Assembly: GCA_026770615.1 (NCBI GenBank)
Contig: MU631341.1
Coordinates: 310,163-332,790 of the forward strand
Length of the DNA: 22,628 nt
Direction of reading: 5' to 3'
Origin: Pavlovales sp. CCMP2436
Lineage: Eukaryota; Haptophyta; Pavlovophyceae; Pavlovales
Positions 8,381-17,311 of the stretch are shown piece after piece. The notes beneath the pieces were generated by a model, which saw nothing but the letters and a program-made list of their open reading frames with translations, did no database searches and was not told where the DNA came from. A program made the translations under genes and the position numbers. Each line of letters starts with the position of its first letter. The first letter of the stretch is position 1.

Positions 8381-8571
8381 ATGTACAGATTTAAACTTTC
8401 ATCTGTCAAATCACACTTTGGTAAATCTGGGGTAGGAGCGCAAGGCTTTGGTTCAAAACATCAAATGCGGAAGAAAATGAGCGATTTTGCCGATGAGAAG
8501 CTTTAGAAGTTGCTAAATCTCTCGGTAAAAAAGCAGTAATGAATAAACTGTGTTCATCCTTTGAGGAATAA
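8381..8571 (+). pseudogene. Basic Gly-rich small virion-type protein, frameshifted
   Basis: ATG at 8381 opens a basic Gly/Ser-rich frame (SSVKSHFGKSGVGAQGFGS) that stops at TAG 8504. An overlapping frame from about 8497 continues with EALEVAKSLGKKAV and ends at TAA 8569, so a single indel near 8495 explains the break. Its size, basicity and place just before the capsid gene recall the small core/minor proteins that precede capsid genes in adenovirus-like and polinton-like genomes; that comparison is inference. Confidence 0.4.
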
Positions 8572-9212
8572 AAACTTCCTCTAATTTTTTTTCTATCTTA
8601 TGTATTATAAAACAAATCATAGAATCCGTCCTACCTAAATCATTCGAATTCGACAAGAAAATCGCTACATCGTCTAAAGCTGAAGCCACTCGCATCACTC
8701 TCGCACCAACTTCTGGAACGTCATACGCAGGCCGGGGCCGTATTATCTTCCAACTACCAAGTGGATCGAGCGGTGTCTACTTCAATCCAAATAATATTTA
8801 TCTTCAGTATACTCTTCGTTCAACTGCTCTTGCAACAACTCCCTATGTTCTCGATGGATCTGGTTACTCTCCAATCCAATCCATCGATATCTATTTTGGT
8901 TCAGTCCATGTATCAAGCCTGACAGATGCGCATATCTACGGCAACATGTTACTCGATCACACCTGTAGCGCATCAGATCGCGGCACTTCACTCGCAAGTA
9001 TGGGATGCGCTGACGCAGTAGGTGTAGGAAGCGGTGGAGTGGTAACACCACGAAACGGAAGAGCGATGGCCTCCGCGATTGGTTCAACTATCGATGTAGC
9101 TATACTGTTGCTTGGATTGTTTGGCCCCGGGATGTGTTCTAAAGCGATTGCCCTATCGTTACTTAATGATGACATTCGTATCGAAATTCAACTCAACCCG
9201 GTGTATAGCTAG
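8565..9212 (+). pseudogene. Major capsid protein-like, N-terminal jelly roll only
   Basis: The frame is open from 8565 to TAG 9210-9212 (about 215 codons) but lacks an ATG at its head; an ATG at 8539 lies in another frame, implying an indel near 8560. Visible blocks are LPKSFEFDKKIATSSKAEA, GRGRIIFQLPSG, YFNPNNIYLQYTLR, IQSIDIYFGSVHVSSL, and near the end IALSLLNDDIRIEIQLN. The last block resembles the strand that closes the first jelly roll in capsids of polinton-like viruses and virophages, which form icosahedral shells. Such proteins are usually 400-600 residues; the second half is missing, apparently by deletion at about 9212. The assignment rests on motif and neighbourhood, not a database match. 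Confidence 0.55.
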
Positions 9213-12200
9213 GTTACCGGTTCGCCTCTTGTAGAAGGTTGTTAAGACTATTTACAGCCACTAATTTAGCAACAAATTTATTACAAATATACGCTAGTAC
9301 TTGTTATTTATCTGATTACAACATATTCTTAAAACTGACATTGGAAGAGACAGTAATCGATGATTTGACTGTATCTATAAAAAATTTCAGTAGTGATAAT
9401 AGAACAGGGTAGAGATTTATATGCCAAGGCATATTTTAGATCAGGTGACATATCAGCATATATAGTAAACGCACCACCGAGCACAGTCGATATAGCAAGT
9501 ACGTCAGGAGGTCCAGGGTTAACGATGAGCTTTGATATAAAACTGTATCAAAAGGGTTCGTTTTCTGGTAGCGTAGTTTTCGGAATTGGCACTTTAATAT
9601 CCGATACGTCAATAATAGTGCGAGTACGAATACAACAGGGTCAGGGTTTAATTTGCGTATTCTCAGTAGCAATAGTTTCCAATTTATATTGTGTGATCCT
9701 AATGGTCACTATAATAATGCGTTTATGGTAACTAACAATTTTTTAAGTGATACTAAATGGACAAATATAACCGTTTAAATACCGGGGTTTTTTTCGTCAG
9801 CAATAACAATAAAAGTGTGGTTAGATGGGGTTCAGTATGATGTTGAAAGTAATGGCACAAAAATAACCCCAAGATATAGATGGGGATGGGGGCCATCCGA
9901 TTATTATAAGTTTCGTCTATTTGGTGCACATGCTACCTCCCCATATATGAGCAATATAAAAATCTGGTTAACTGACTCAATCACATCGAGCGATATCGAA
10001 AACCGTCGTTTAGATCGGGTTGATCCACCCATAAATTTGTCCATAGTCAAGCAAACACAGAAATATGTGGATTTCAGAATTCAAACGATAAATAACGCTT
10101 ATCTAATTTTTTTCAATAATTACAATAGTCTTTTAATAAGAGCATCGCTAATTTCAAAACAGAACGTCCTATTATCTGGTGCGATAGATTTAACAGCTAT
10201 ATCAATAGCACCGACGGCATGGTTCAAAGGGTCTTTATTAGCGTTGTACGACGTTATCGGTCAATTACCAAGCCCGACGACAAGCAGCACCGCAGTAATA
10301 TATCCAGATACTACATATTTACAATCTATTAAATTCAAATTTTTTACTATTAATGATAACGCAAACGTCCAATTTGCTTTACGAGATCTTAATCGGCTTG
10401 ATGTAAAAGACTACAGTTTTTCATATATATATATTAACGATAGCATTGTGCCGTATTCATACGATTTGATACTCAGCATAGGATTCGCTAGTGTTCTTGA
10501 TAGCCCGATGCCTTCAGAATTAGAGTTTATCCGTGGTTTATCGTTTGATTTTCAAAATATTACTGGGACTACAAGCGTTAATGTTGATATCAATACATGA
10601 AACACTTCAACAGGATTAGATTATCTCATTATTGATAATGTTGACTACGTGCTCGGCGGAGTGACTCAATTCTATTTTACCATTTCTAAAGATCGATTGT
10701 TGAGCGTATATATCAATGGGAATTTTGCCAGCGTTCAGCTAACAAAAAGAATAAATATAATCGGGACATATAATATTAAACTCCATCAAAAAAAATATAC
10801 AAGTGGTGAATCATTCACGAATGTGAAGATGTGGCGCAAATGTGTAACGTCTAATAGATTAGCAACTTAATATTTAAATTATTCTAAAGAATATAAAGTT
10901 TTAGTGCTTTATATACGTCCAACTAATATACTGTATAAAAGTGGAGTTGGATTAGTCAATCTTGTCGGGCCAAATTTAGTACTACGTAGCCCTTCGTTAT
11001 ATTTTGCAATTCCCTATAATGAAAATTCTGTGAACGCAAATTCAAGAGAAGACGGTGTAAGTTTAGCAGTTATCGTTCCGGTAAATGCTTACTCTATGGG
11101 CATCTATTTAACGTGTAGCGATAGTGTCGCTTTCGGACATTTATTGAGTTTCGGCGATCCAAATCAAACTTTAACAATCGGACAAAGTGTGTTTACTATT
11201 ATATTTGATATTCTTATCACTTTGTAATTTTCTTTAGATGGTTTGAAGATAGATATAGGCGGCGTGTGGAATTTCTTCAAATTTATAGCGAAAGGTTTAG
11301 CATCATTAGGCGCTTTGGCGAAAGTTATTAATGATTATATTAATACAATTTTCGAATCCACCGATAGTAGCAAGCGATGGCGGGACGAAAATCGGATGGT
11401 CGAAGCTAACAGGCGGTAGTGACGTCAAGATATACACAGACGGTACCAGTAGTATTGGTTTAACATCATTTTTTTATATAGTAGAGCCCAATGTCGTATA
11501 CTATAGCCAATTACCGCCGACCTTTGTAAACGAGACGATCAATAGGTCGATGATAATAACACGCCAAACAAGTAGCGCCCTATCTTACACGATAAATTAT
11601 AGATATAATAGCTACACAGCTTTACCTATTTGTATAATATTTTACGCGGCAGGGCTACCACGTGCGTGGTTCGGAACTAACGAGCTTTCGAGTGAAATCG
11701 TGGATGTTGCTACATCATTTGTAGAATATAGATTTAATGATACGCTTAACGATATTAGTGGTAGAAATATTACATTAATCAGATCGGGTACTGGGACGAC
11801 TAATACACTATATAGTGATTCTACTCTGGGAACAGGCTACGGTTTTATAAAAGTGTTGAATCCGTATACAGTTTATGCGAATATTGCTACAACGAATACA
11901 TTCATATCGATATCTAGTAAATTAGCAAACGCTACAGGTATGCGATTGTTGTTTTAAATAAAATTAAATAATACAACAGCTAAAGATACGCCAATTTTTA
12001 CGATAGGTGCGAAGCTTCCTAAAATTTCTGATCTCGGGGTCAACACAATGAGCAGTGGAGCGGGGAATTTATCCAGGGGCATGATGCTACGTATCAACAA
12101 TTCCAAGCTTTAGTATATGTTCATCGATGCTAACGGAAGTTACTCACAATTTAACTCTTCAGCGTCGTATAGCGGTAATGATGGTTTACTTTCGACAACA

Positions 12201-12560
12201 GCATGGACATCGGTAGAGATCGTTATAAATCGGCTAGTCGGCACAGATAACAAAATCGTGGTTGATTTATATTTTAACAATGTGAAATCCACGACAACGT
12301 TAACAAATACGAGCATTGGGTTCGATATGTCTTACTCTGGTGGTGTCAATAACAATTTACTAAGATTTACTGGCTATACTGAAGCTCATAATATTGCCGA
12401 TTTTAAAATGTACTTGTCGGATAATCGTACCGCAAGGACTACAGTGAACCCGTTGAACTTTGGTGGATCGATGCCATTAATTACAAATACGTCAAAGCTT
12501 TATCTTGGTGTGATAAATAATTCTATCACTAACGCAATATATCAAACATGGATATCATAA
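9213..12560 (+). pseudogene. Giant LamG/concanavalin-like repeat protein, broken
   Basis: About 3.3 kb encode one long beta-rich product with at least three LamG-like modules. Typical words are WTNITV, ITIKVWLDGVQYDVESN, NIKIWLTDS, FVEYRFNDTLNDISGRN, AWTSVEIVINR and ADFKMYLSDN. Most of it lies in frame 2 from about 9209 to 11380 (a short stretch at 9400-9610 is in frame 0), then in frame 0 from 11331 to TAA 12558. In-frame stops are at 9410, 9776, 10598 (TGA), 10868, 11225, 11955 and 12111 (TAG). Between stops the protein continues smoothly. Such domains bind glycans; large LamG proteins in algal viruses are plausible surface fibres. It follows the capsid remnant in the same direction and is convergent with 12631-12819. 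Confidence 0.6.
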
Positions 12561-12630
12561 CCCCGATAAGATTCTGAGTATGACAGTAGTGACATCGACG
12601 GAAGATTTAGAACGTGAGGACATGGTTTTA

Positions 12631-12819
12631 TTATAATGATTTTTTTTTATATTCACGAAAAGCCCGTTGTATTATTATACAAGCTAACTCTTCTGTTTTT
12701 TGTATTATCACCGTATTCGATGTATCAACATTTTCGTTGACGTTGGTATAGCAACATCGTAACGTATGTAAAATTGTCGGAACGAGGAACAACGATAAAA
12801 TATTTAACATATCGATCAT
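12631..12819 (-). CDS. Small membrane protein with IQ-like motif, 62 residues
   Basis: ATG at 12819, TAA/TAG-type stop at 12631. The N-terminus is a single hydrophobic segment (MLNILSLFLVPTILHTL), the C-terminus has an IQ-like motif (ACIIIQRAFREYKKK), known in other proteins as a calmodulin-binding helix. The frame is intact and lies at the right end of the AT-rich island, facing the LamG gene. A viral small membrane protein is likely; no symbol assigned. Confidence 0.45.
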   Translation of the reverse strand: MIDMLNILSLFLVPTILHTLRCCYTNVNENVDTSNTVIIQKTEELACIIIQRAFREYKKKSL

Positions 12820-12866
12820 CCCTATATATACATGAGATTTTTATCCAAAGTAAGTATATATGTCTA

Positions 12867-12959
12867 ATGGATGTAATCTTATCAGTGTTTTTTATAGTAG
12901 CTATTTTTACAATAGGATTACACGAATTCGTGAAATCATTTTTCAATTGGAATTTTTGA
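12867..12959 (+). CDS. Tiny transmembrane peptide, 30 residues
   Basis: ATG 12867 to TGA 12957-12959. The peptide is mostly one hydrophobic helix (VILSVFFIVAIFTIGL) with a charged/aromatic tail. It is the last recognisable frame before composition returns to host-like. Such short membrane ORFs are common in small viruses but may also arise by chance in AT-rich DNA. Confidence 0.3.
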   Translation: MDVILSVFFIVAIFTIGLHEFVKSFFNWNF

Positions 12960-13004
12960 AACGGCAGTATGACGCGTACAGGTTCTTGTGTGGCCGACCT
13001 CGCG

Positions 13005-13352
13005 TTTTTTTAAACTACGACTTACTTACTATAGAAAAGGGCAGCAGGCAGTGGGTTGCAGACATTCTGTCTCAGAAGTGATCGACTCCGAGCGTGTAGG
13101 CGCGACGACGTTCAGTCACCCAGGCGGCATGTAGTCACCCAGGCGGCATACTTAGGCGCCGATCCCAAACCATGTCTCCCTGCGGAGGTGGTACGCGCCC
13201 TCAGCCCACTCGTCGGGGTTGCCGTCGTCGTCGCTGTCAGTGCGTGTGCCGCCGCCGTTGCCGGTGCCGGTGCCGGTGCGCTCCAATCGCGCGCGCGCAA
13301 TGATGACCTTGGCGTGCCCTCGAAGTGCGCACATGCCGATTTCCTGTCTCAT
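13005..13352 (-). repeat. 348-bp A-tailed repeat, copy 1, with 66-codon ORF
   Basis: It matches 18505-18847 with seven substitutions and one 6-bp indel. Read on the minus strand it starts at an ATG (13352), encodes a 66-codon frame ending in GIGA, then has a 3' stretch with a 19-bp tandem duplication and ends in an A run (T run at 13005-13011). The frame has a Gly/Thr/Asp-rich middle and DEWAEGAYHLRRE. The A-tail suggests retroposition. The left end abuts the viral island. Confidence 0.8.
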
Positions 13353-13408
13353 CTTCCACAGGAGAGTGCTGCGCGCTTGCGCAGCGGAGGGGGCCTTTTT
13401 TGAAGTCG

Positions 13409-13602
13409 AAGGGTGTAAGGGCTGATAAATATAACTTCATTATTTTCTGACCGTGTTCGCACACAAAAATAAGCAAAATGAAAAACTTCCTTATAATTCG
13501 CACAACACCAACCGAATTATAAGGAAGTTCTCATTTTGCTTATTTTTTTTGCGAACATGGTCAGAAAATAATGAATTGAGGGTTAGCAGCCCTTACACCC
13601 TT
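13409..13602. mobile_element. 194-bp foldback element
   Basis: Nearly the whole element is one palindrome with a 12-nt loop (13501-13512). Paired blocks: 13409-13424 with 13587-13602, 13437-13452 with 13559-13574, 13454-13460 with 13551-13557, 13465-13481 with 13531-13547, 13484-13500 with 13513-13529. No ORF. It is a foldback or MITE-like element; no clear target duplication. Confidence 0.8.
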
Positions 13603-13603
13603 G

Positions 13604-14393
13604 TATGAAGGGTTCGCCTAGTTTTGGCCGGCTTCCTCTTTTGGCCAGATTCGGACAGTGCCCGTCCGATGGCTCTATACTATCAAGTTCTTGTGCTTGG
13701 AGAACCTTGAAGATATGTACCCCTAGAAGCGGAATTTAACGAGGAACAACTTCAGAATTTGGACCGAAACCTCATTCCAACGGGATCGACAAGAACGGAG
13801 CCTCCAACGTAGGGGTAGTCCAGGTCGTCGAAAAGCGAGCGAAACTTGCGTCCGGGCCGACGTGAAGGGCGAGCCACCGAGAGCGCTTCCTTTAAGGGCG
13901 TGCCGCGCGGGTGGGGGAGCCCATTCGTCGAGTCTGCCCGGGCCACTCCATCGGCGCACTTCGGGCGCGAGCTCGAGCCTCGACTCACGCGAGCGGGCTC
14001 GCGACGTGGCCAGGTGTCCTTTGGAGCAAACTTGACGCCGCGCTCCGCCGTGCGTACCACCCGTGCCAGCGGGGGAGGCGCCGTTTGGCAGGATGGTTCA
14101 GCTAGCTAGGTGTTGGACGCCGTCCGCTGCTGCTGTGCGCGCCCGAGCCGCCACCACCAGGGCGTAGCTAGTTTTGGCCATGTTCGGCTAGTTTTGACCA
14201 AATCGCTGCTGGGCCACGCGCTCGCGCGGGCACGCGCGGCGGCTTTTGGACGAGGAGAGCGGCGCACGGGCCGGACACCGATGTCCGCCGGCCGCGCCGA
14301 GCTCGAGCGGGAACCGCGCGGCCCTGTGGGGCGCAGGCGAGCCTCGCGGCGGCGGCGCCGAAAGTATGGCCAAAACTAGCCGAACCCTTCATA
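13604..14393. mobile_element. 790-bp TA-flanked TIR element, non-autonomous
   Basis: The 26-bp ends 13604-13629 and 14368-14393 are inverted with one mismatch (13617) and both have TA at the outer edge, followed by TGAAGGGTTCG. This fits Tc1/mariner-type target choice. Extra partial copies of the end (GCTAGTTTTGGCCATGTTCGG and GGCTAGTTTTGACC) occur inside at about 14168-14200. The interior is GC-rich, with no transposase that I can recognise. Confidence 0.65.
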
Positions 14394-14448
14394 GATCGGT
14401 TTAAGGTCATCTGGTCCCCTGGGTTTAAGATCATATCGTGTCACGCAG

Positions 14449-14664
14449 GGTACAGCGCTGCCCAGGCTTGTCCGGCAGTCGCGCGAGCTCGGCTTGGCGG
14501 CGACTGCGATCGCGAAGAACCTCTCCACGAGCATCCGGAGCGTCGGGCGCGTGCTCGCGCGGTTCCGGCTTTCCGGGCTCTACCACTCGGCTAGCATTGG
14601 AATTCCGCGCGGGCCGCGCACCTCGTACACCCAGGACGACCTGGTGATCTGCGCGCACATCATT
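14449..14664 (+). pseudogene. Tc1/mariner-type transposase fragment, DNA-binding N-terminus
   Basis: The frame reads through a helix-turn-helix region: GLAATAIAKNLSTSIRSVGR, then VLARFRLSGLYH, then PRGPRTSYTQDDLVICAHII. This pattern (IAK-lS-S-V-RvL, GRP-like turn, next helix with D-L) is that of the paired HTH of IS630/Tc1/mariner transposases. After about 14664 the similarity stops and no DDE catalytic domain is visible, so the gene is truncated. It lies just inside the left end of the element at 14451-15254. Confidence 0.6.
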
Positions 14665-15254
14665 GATCCGGTCAAACTGGACGCGCCAGCGGCCGCTCGA
14701 GCCCACCCAGCCGAGCAGGCGCCCCTGCGCCCATTCAGCTCGGGGCGAGCCGCCAGCCCGCCGAGCGAGCCGACGGCTGGCGCCCAGCTGCGCCCTCGTC
14801 CCTGCCATCTCGACCGACGAGACGCGCTCGCCGTCGTCGAGCTCGAGCTCGACCGACTCCCACTCGGCGGAGACGGTCGTGACGACGCCCTCGCGCCCGG
14901 GGAGGAACTAGCCGCCCGGCGAGGTGATCGTGGCGCTACGCCCGGCGAGCGCCGTGCAGGACGAGGCGCGCCGGCATGCTGCGGCCGAGCGCGTGCGCCA
15001 TCACGAGCAGCCACCAAGAGGGACCCTTCAATCCGAGATCTTTCTTCGATGAAGTTGAAGTTTTACCGTTTCGTAATCTCGGAACGCAATTCCGTGGTCG
15101 ATCCAAAGTTCGTCCCAACAGGAACCACAGCTGTGACATATACATCGAATTAACCCCCCATACCGCGTATTAATTGTGAAAAAAACTCGAAAAGTTTGGA
15201 CTTTTCAAAAAAAAGAAGTTTCGAGGTCGGCCACAAAACCTGGGCAGCGCTGTA
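14451..15254. mobile_element. 804-bp TIR element carrying transposase remnant and foreign fragment
   Basis: TACAGCGCTGCCCAGG at 14451-14466 is exactly inverted at 15239-15254, and weaker similarity extends inward (TTGT..CCG). TA is at both outer edges. Inside are the HTH remnant and, on the minus strand at about 14690-14920, a protein-like segment (VVTTVSAEWESVELELDDGE, then GRLLGWVGSSGRWRVQFD) broken by a TAG, perhaps captured host coding DNA. The DDE domain is missing, so the element is non-autonomous. Confidence 0.5.
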
Positions 15255-15586
15255 ACTTGCGATTTCTGAGTTACGCGCCGTTATCGAGTTCGGTCACGCC
15301 GGGCTCCCAGCCAAACGACAACCATGCGAGGTCTGCGCGTTCAAAGTGTACGACACGCCCGGCTGCGACGCGCTCCAGAGCGATATGGGCCCGCAGGCGG
15401 GCCGGCAGCCGGAAAGCTGACTTAATAAAAAGTCAAACCCTTAAGTAAACTCGTCTCGTGCTCCGATGCAGCTTGGTAGGCGGCGCAGGCTCGATCGGCG
15501 GGAGCGGCACAGGCGCGCGGCTGTGCCCCTGCCTGCCCGTCTTGTGAATCTTAGCCCTGCTTCGGCAGTTGCCGGAATAACATACT
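15255..15586. other. No supported gene
   Basis: GC-rich sequence with only short, Arg-rich frames. I see no domain, RNA gene or clear repeat here. Confidence 0.4.
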
Positions 15587-15615
15587 ACGAAATAATATCA
15601 CGGATATTATTTCGT
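15587..15615. repeat. Perfect 13-bp hairpin
   Basis: ACGAAATAATATC (15587-15599) pairs with 15603-15615 around ACG. It is an AT-rich island of 29 nt in GC-rich DNA, so it may be a tiny palindromic element. Confidence 0.55.
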
Positions 15616-15638
15616 CGGGAAAGGAAGGGACCGCATGT

Positions 15639-15639
<1 letters not shown>

Positions 15640-15697
<58 letters not shown>
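15640..15697 (+). repeat. (CT)29 microsatellite
   Basis: 58 nt of uninterrupted CT repeats. Confidence 0.97.
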
Positions 15698-15701
<4 letters not shown>

Positions 15702-16273
15702 GGCCAGTAGAAAGGGTTCCGATAGTTTTTATCGGACTCGGCACTTAAATTCAGTCCTGGACTGGTTTCATATGTGGTGGTTTAAGGGGTGGGCGGTTAG
15801 ACTTTATGACGTCGCGCCCCATGGGGGCATTTTTTGGCCTTTTTAATCTGGAGACGGGGGCCGGTGGGGATCGATGGGGACGGCGGGTGGGGAAGCAGGC
15901 CCGGGGAGGGGCGGGGGAAATCCGTCACAAAATTAGAATTCAATAATAGTGCCATACTGATTGCGATGAGTGTAACTCAATTTATTAGCTACTCGGGTAT
16001 CATCATCATTATCATCAGCAGCATCAGGACTTCCTGTTAGAGCAAGTCCTGGCGGTGACGCAAGAAGGCCGTGAGCTTAGCTAGGATAGCGCGTGAGCGG
16101 GCTAGTGGATGAATGAGCTGATGAGCTTAAGACAGATGGAACCGACAAAGGTATTGATTAATATTGATAAACCACCACCATCCCTGCTGCCAGGACTAAG
16201 GTCTGACGTCAACCAAGTCAGTGAGTAAACAACACCTGTTGAACCATGCTGAGCCGCTAAACATATATATATA
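15698..16273. other. No supported gene
   Basis: It contains a G-rich stretch (15845-15920), ATC/ATT triplets near 15995-16025 and (TA)n near 16262-16272. No frame shows protein-like features that I can defend. Confidence 0.4.
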
Positions 16274-16360
16274 ATAGGGATTCAAGCTGGCGTCTGACTG
16301 TTCTGAATATTGTGCTGGTCTGAGCGCTGCGTCGCCCATTGCCTGCTGCGTGCCTTAGTC
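16274..16360 (+). repeat. 87-bp direct repeat, copy 1
   Basis: Nearly identical to 16505-16591 (difference at TGAATATTG versus TAAAGGTTG) and, like it, preceded by a (TA)n run. Confidence 0.85.
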
Positions 16361-16504
16361 GGCTGCGCTGGCTTGGGCGCCACCGCGCGTGCCGATGGAT
16401 TTCCGGTCGTGTGCCCGGGCAAGGGCGTTTAAGGGCGTTTAGGGAGATGATCTGCTGGTTGCTGTTTGTCGTGTTCCCACGCTATATATATATATATATA
16501 TATG

Positions 16505-16591
16505 ATAGGGATTCAAGCTGGCGTCTGACTGTTCTAAAGGTTGTGCTGGTCTGAGCGCTGCGTCGCCCATTGCCTGCTGCGTGCCTTAGTC
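16505..16591 (+). repeat. 87-bp direct repeat, copy 2
   Basis: Partner of 16274-16360, starting 231 bp downstream; both copies follow TA microsatellites, so unequal crossover or slippage at the TA runs may have produced them. Confidence 0.85.
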
Positions 16592-16723
16592 TATATAATA
16601 TTGATAAATCTTAAAGTTAGTTCCCTGATGGTTCTGCTCCGGCAAAATCATGGTTTAGGACAGGAAGGTCCGGTGAAAGTCCGGTGATTAGCGATAGTCG
16701 AGTCCTGGATATCTGATGAGTCA

Positions 16724-16897
16724 GATACAGAGGATCGCGGGCAATAAGAAACCGTCGTGTTAAGAAATTGAGCCTCGTTTTTAGCCCTTCAATAGTAATT
16801 TTAACCAAAATTTAACCACTGTTTGTATATAATTTGCAAATAAACTCAGCCTCAGCCTCAAAACCCGCCGTTCTTATTGCCCGCGATCCCCTGTATC
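16724..16897. repeat. 27-bp inverted repeat, one mismatch
   Basis: 16724-16750 (GATACAGAGGATCGCGGGC...) is inverted at 16871-16897 with one change. The right arm falls inside the minus-strand frame 16858-17064, so the left arm may be a small inverted duplication of that frame's 3' end. Confidence 0.7.
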
Positions 16898-17064
16898 CTT
16901 GACAAGTCCGTCTCGCGCTGGTGCAGCACAATTGTGATCAGGAACTTGCCGAGGGTCGTGTTGAGCTGATTCGACGGGGCATGGTGCCGAGTGCCACTCG
17001 AACTACTTCCTCTGCTTCTTGACCTTGGGCTGCTGCTGCTTGACGGTGGGCATCTTGTCGTCAA
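16858..17064 (-). CDS. Hypothetical C-terminal coding fragment, weak
   Basis: Minus-strand open frame ending at TGA 16858-16860. Its last 35 residues look protein-like (LNTTLGKFLITIVLHQRETD, SRIQGIAGNKNGGF), while the upstream part is Ser/Arg low complexity. A second frame just upstream gives HFDDKMPTVKQQQPKVKKQ and stops. It may be the last exon of a broken gene or of a retroelement. Between 17065 and 17311 I see AT-rich sequence with TTC triplets and no gene. Confidence 0.25.
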   Translation of the reverse strand: MTTRCPPSSSSSPRSRSRGSSSSGTRHHAPSNQLNTTLGKFLITIVLHQRETDLSRIQGIAGNKNGGF

Positions 17065-17311
17065 AGTGCTTCCCCGGGTTCTGGCGCTCTATCACTATTC
17101 TTATTACTATTATTATTCTTCTTCTTCTTCTTCTTTATAATGTATTATAATAGTTTTTAAACTAATATGGGATTTGATGTGAGATCCCACATCCCCAAAC
17201 ACCACCCCTCGGACCAAAATAAATAATTCCCCCCCCCCACAAAAAACAGTCTACGGCCCTCATTTCTCGGGATGTGAGATCTCACAACAAATTCCACATC
17301 CACTTTTCAGA

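Larger units (their letters stand above)
6341..13004. mobile_element. AT-rich island: truncated endogenous polinton-like virus
   Basis: Base composition switches from GC-rich to AT-rich near 6341 and back near 12960-13005. Inside lie closely spaced small ORFs in both orientations, a partial gene resembling a double-jelly-roll capsid protein and a long LamG-type gene, an arrangement known from polinton-like viruses and virophages of algae. No DNA polymerase, helicase, packaging ATPase, protease or integrase is visible, and terminal repeats matching at both ends were not found. The capsid, LamG and one small gene contain stops or frameshifts. I infer a partly deleted, inactive integrated virus of a protist. 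Confidence 0.65.

Noticed and set aside
9776..12113. Variant genetic code (TAA/TAG as Gln) in the viral island.
   Set aside because: TAA at 8361 and 7921 behave as true stops and several frameshifts are present, so decay explains the stops better.
15466..15846. ORF containing a Leu-Ser run.
   Set aside because: The run is the translated (CT)29 microsatellite and the flanks show no protein character.
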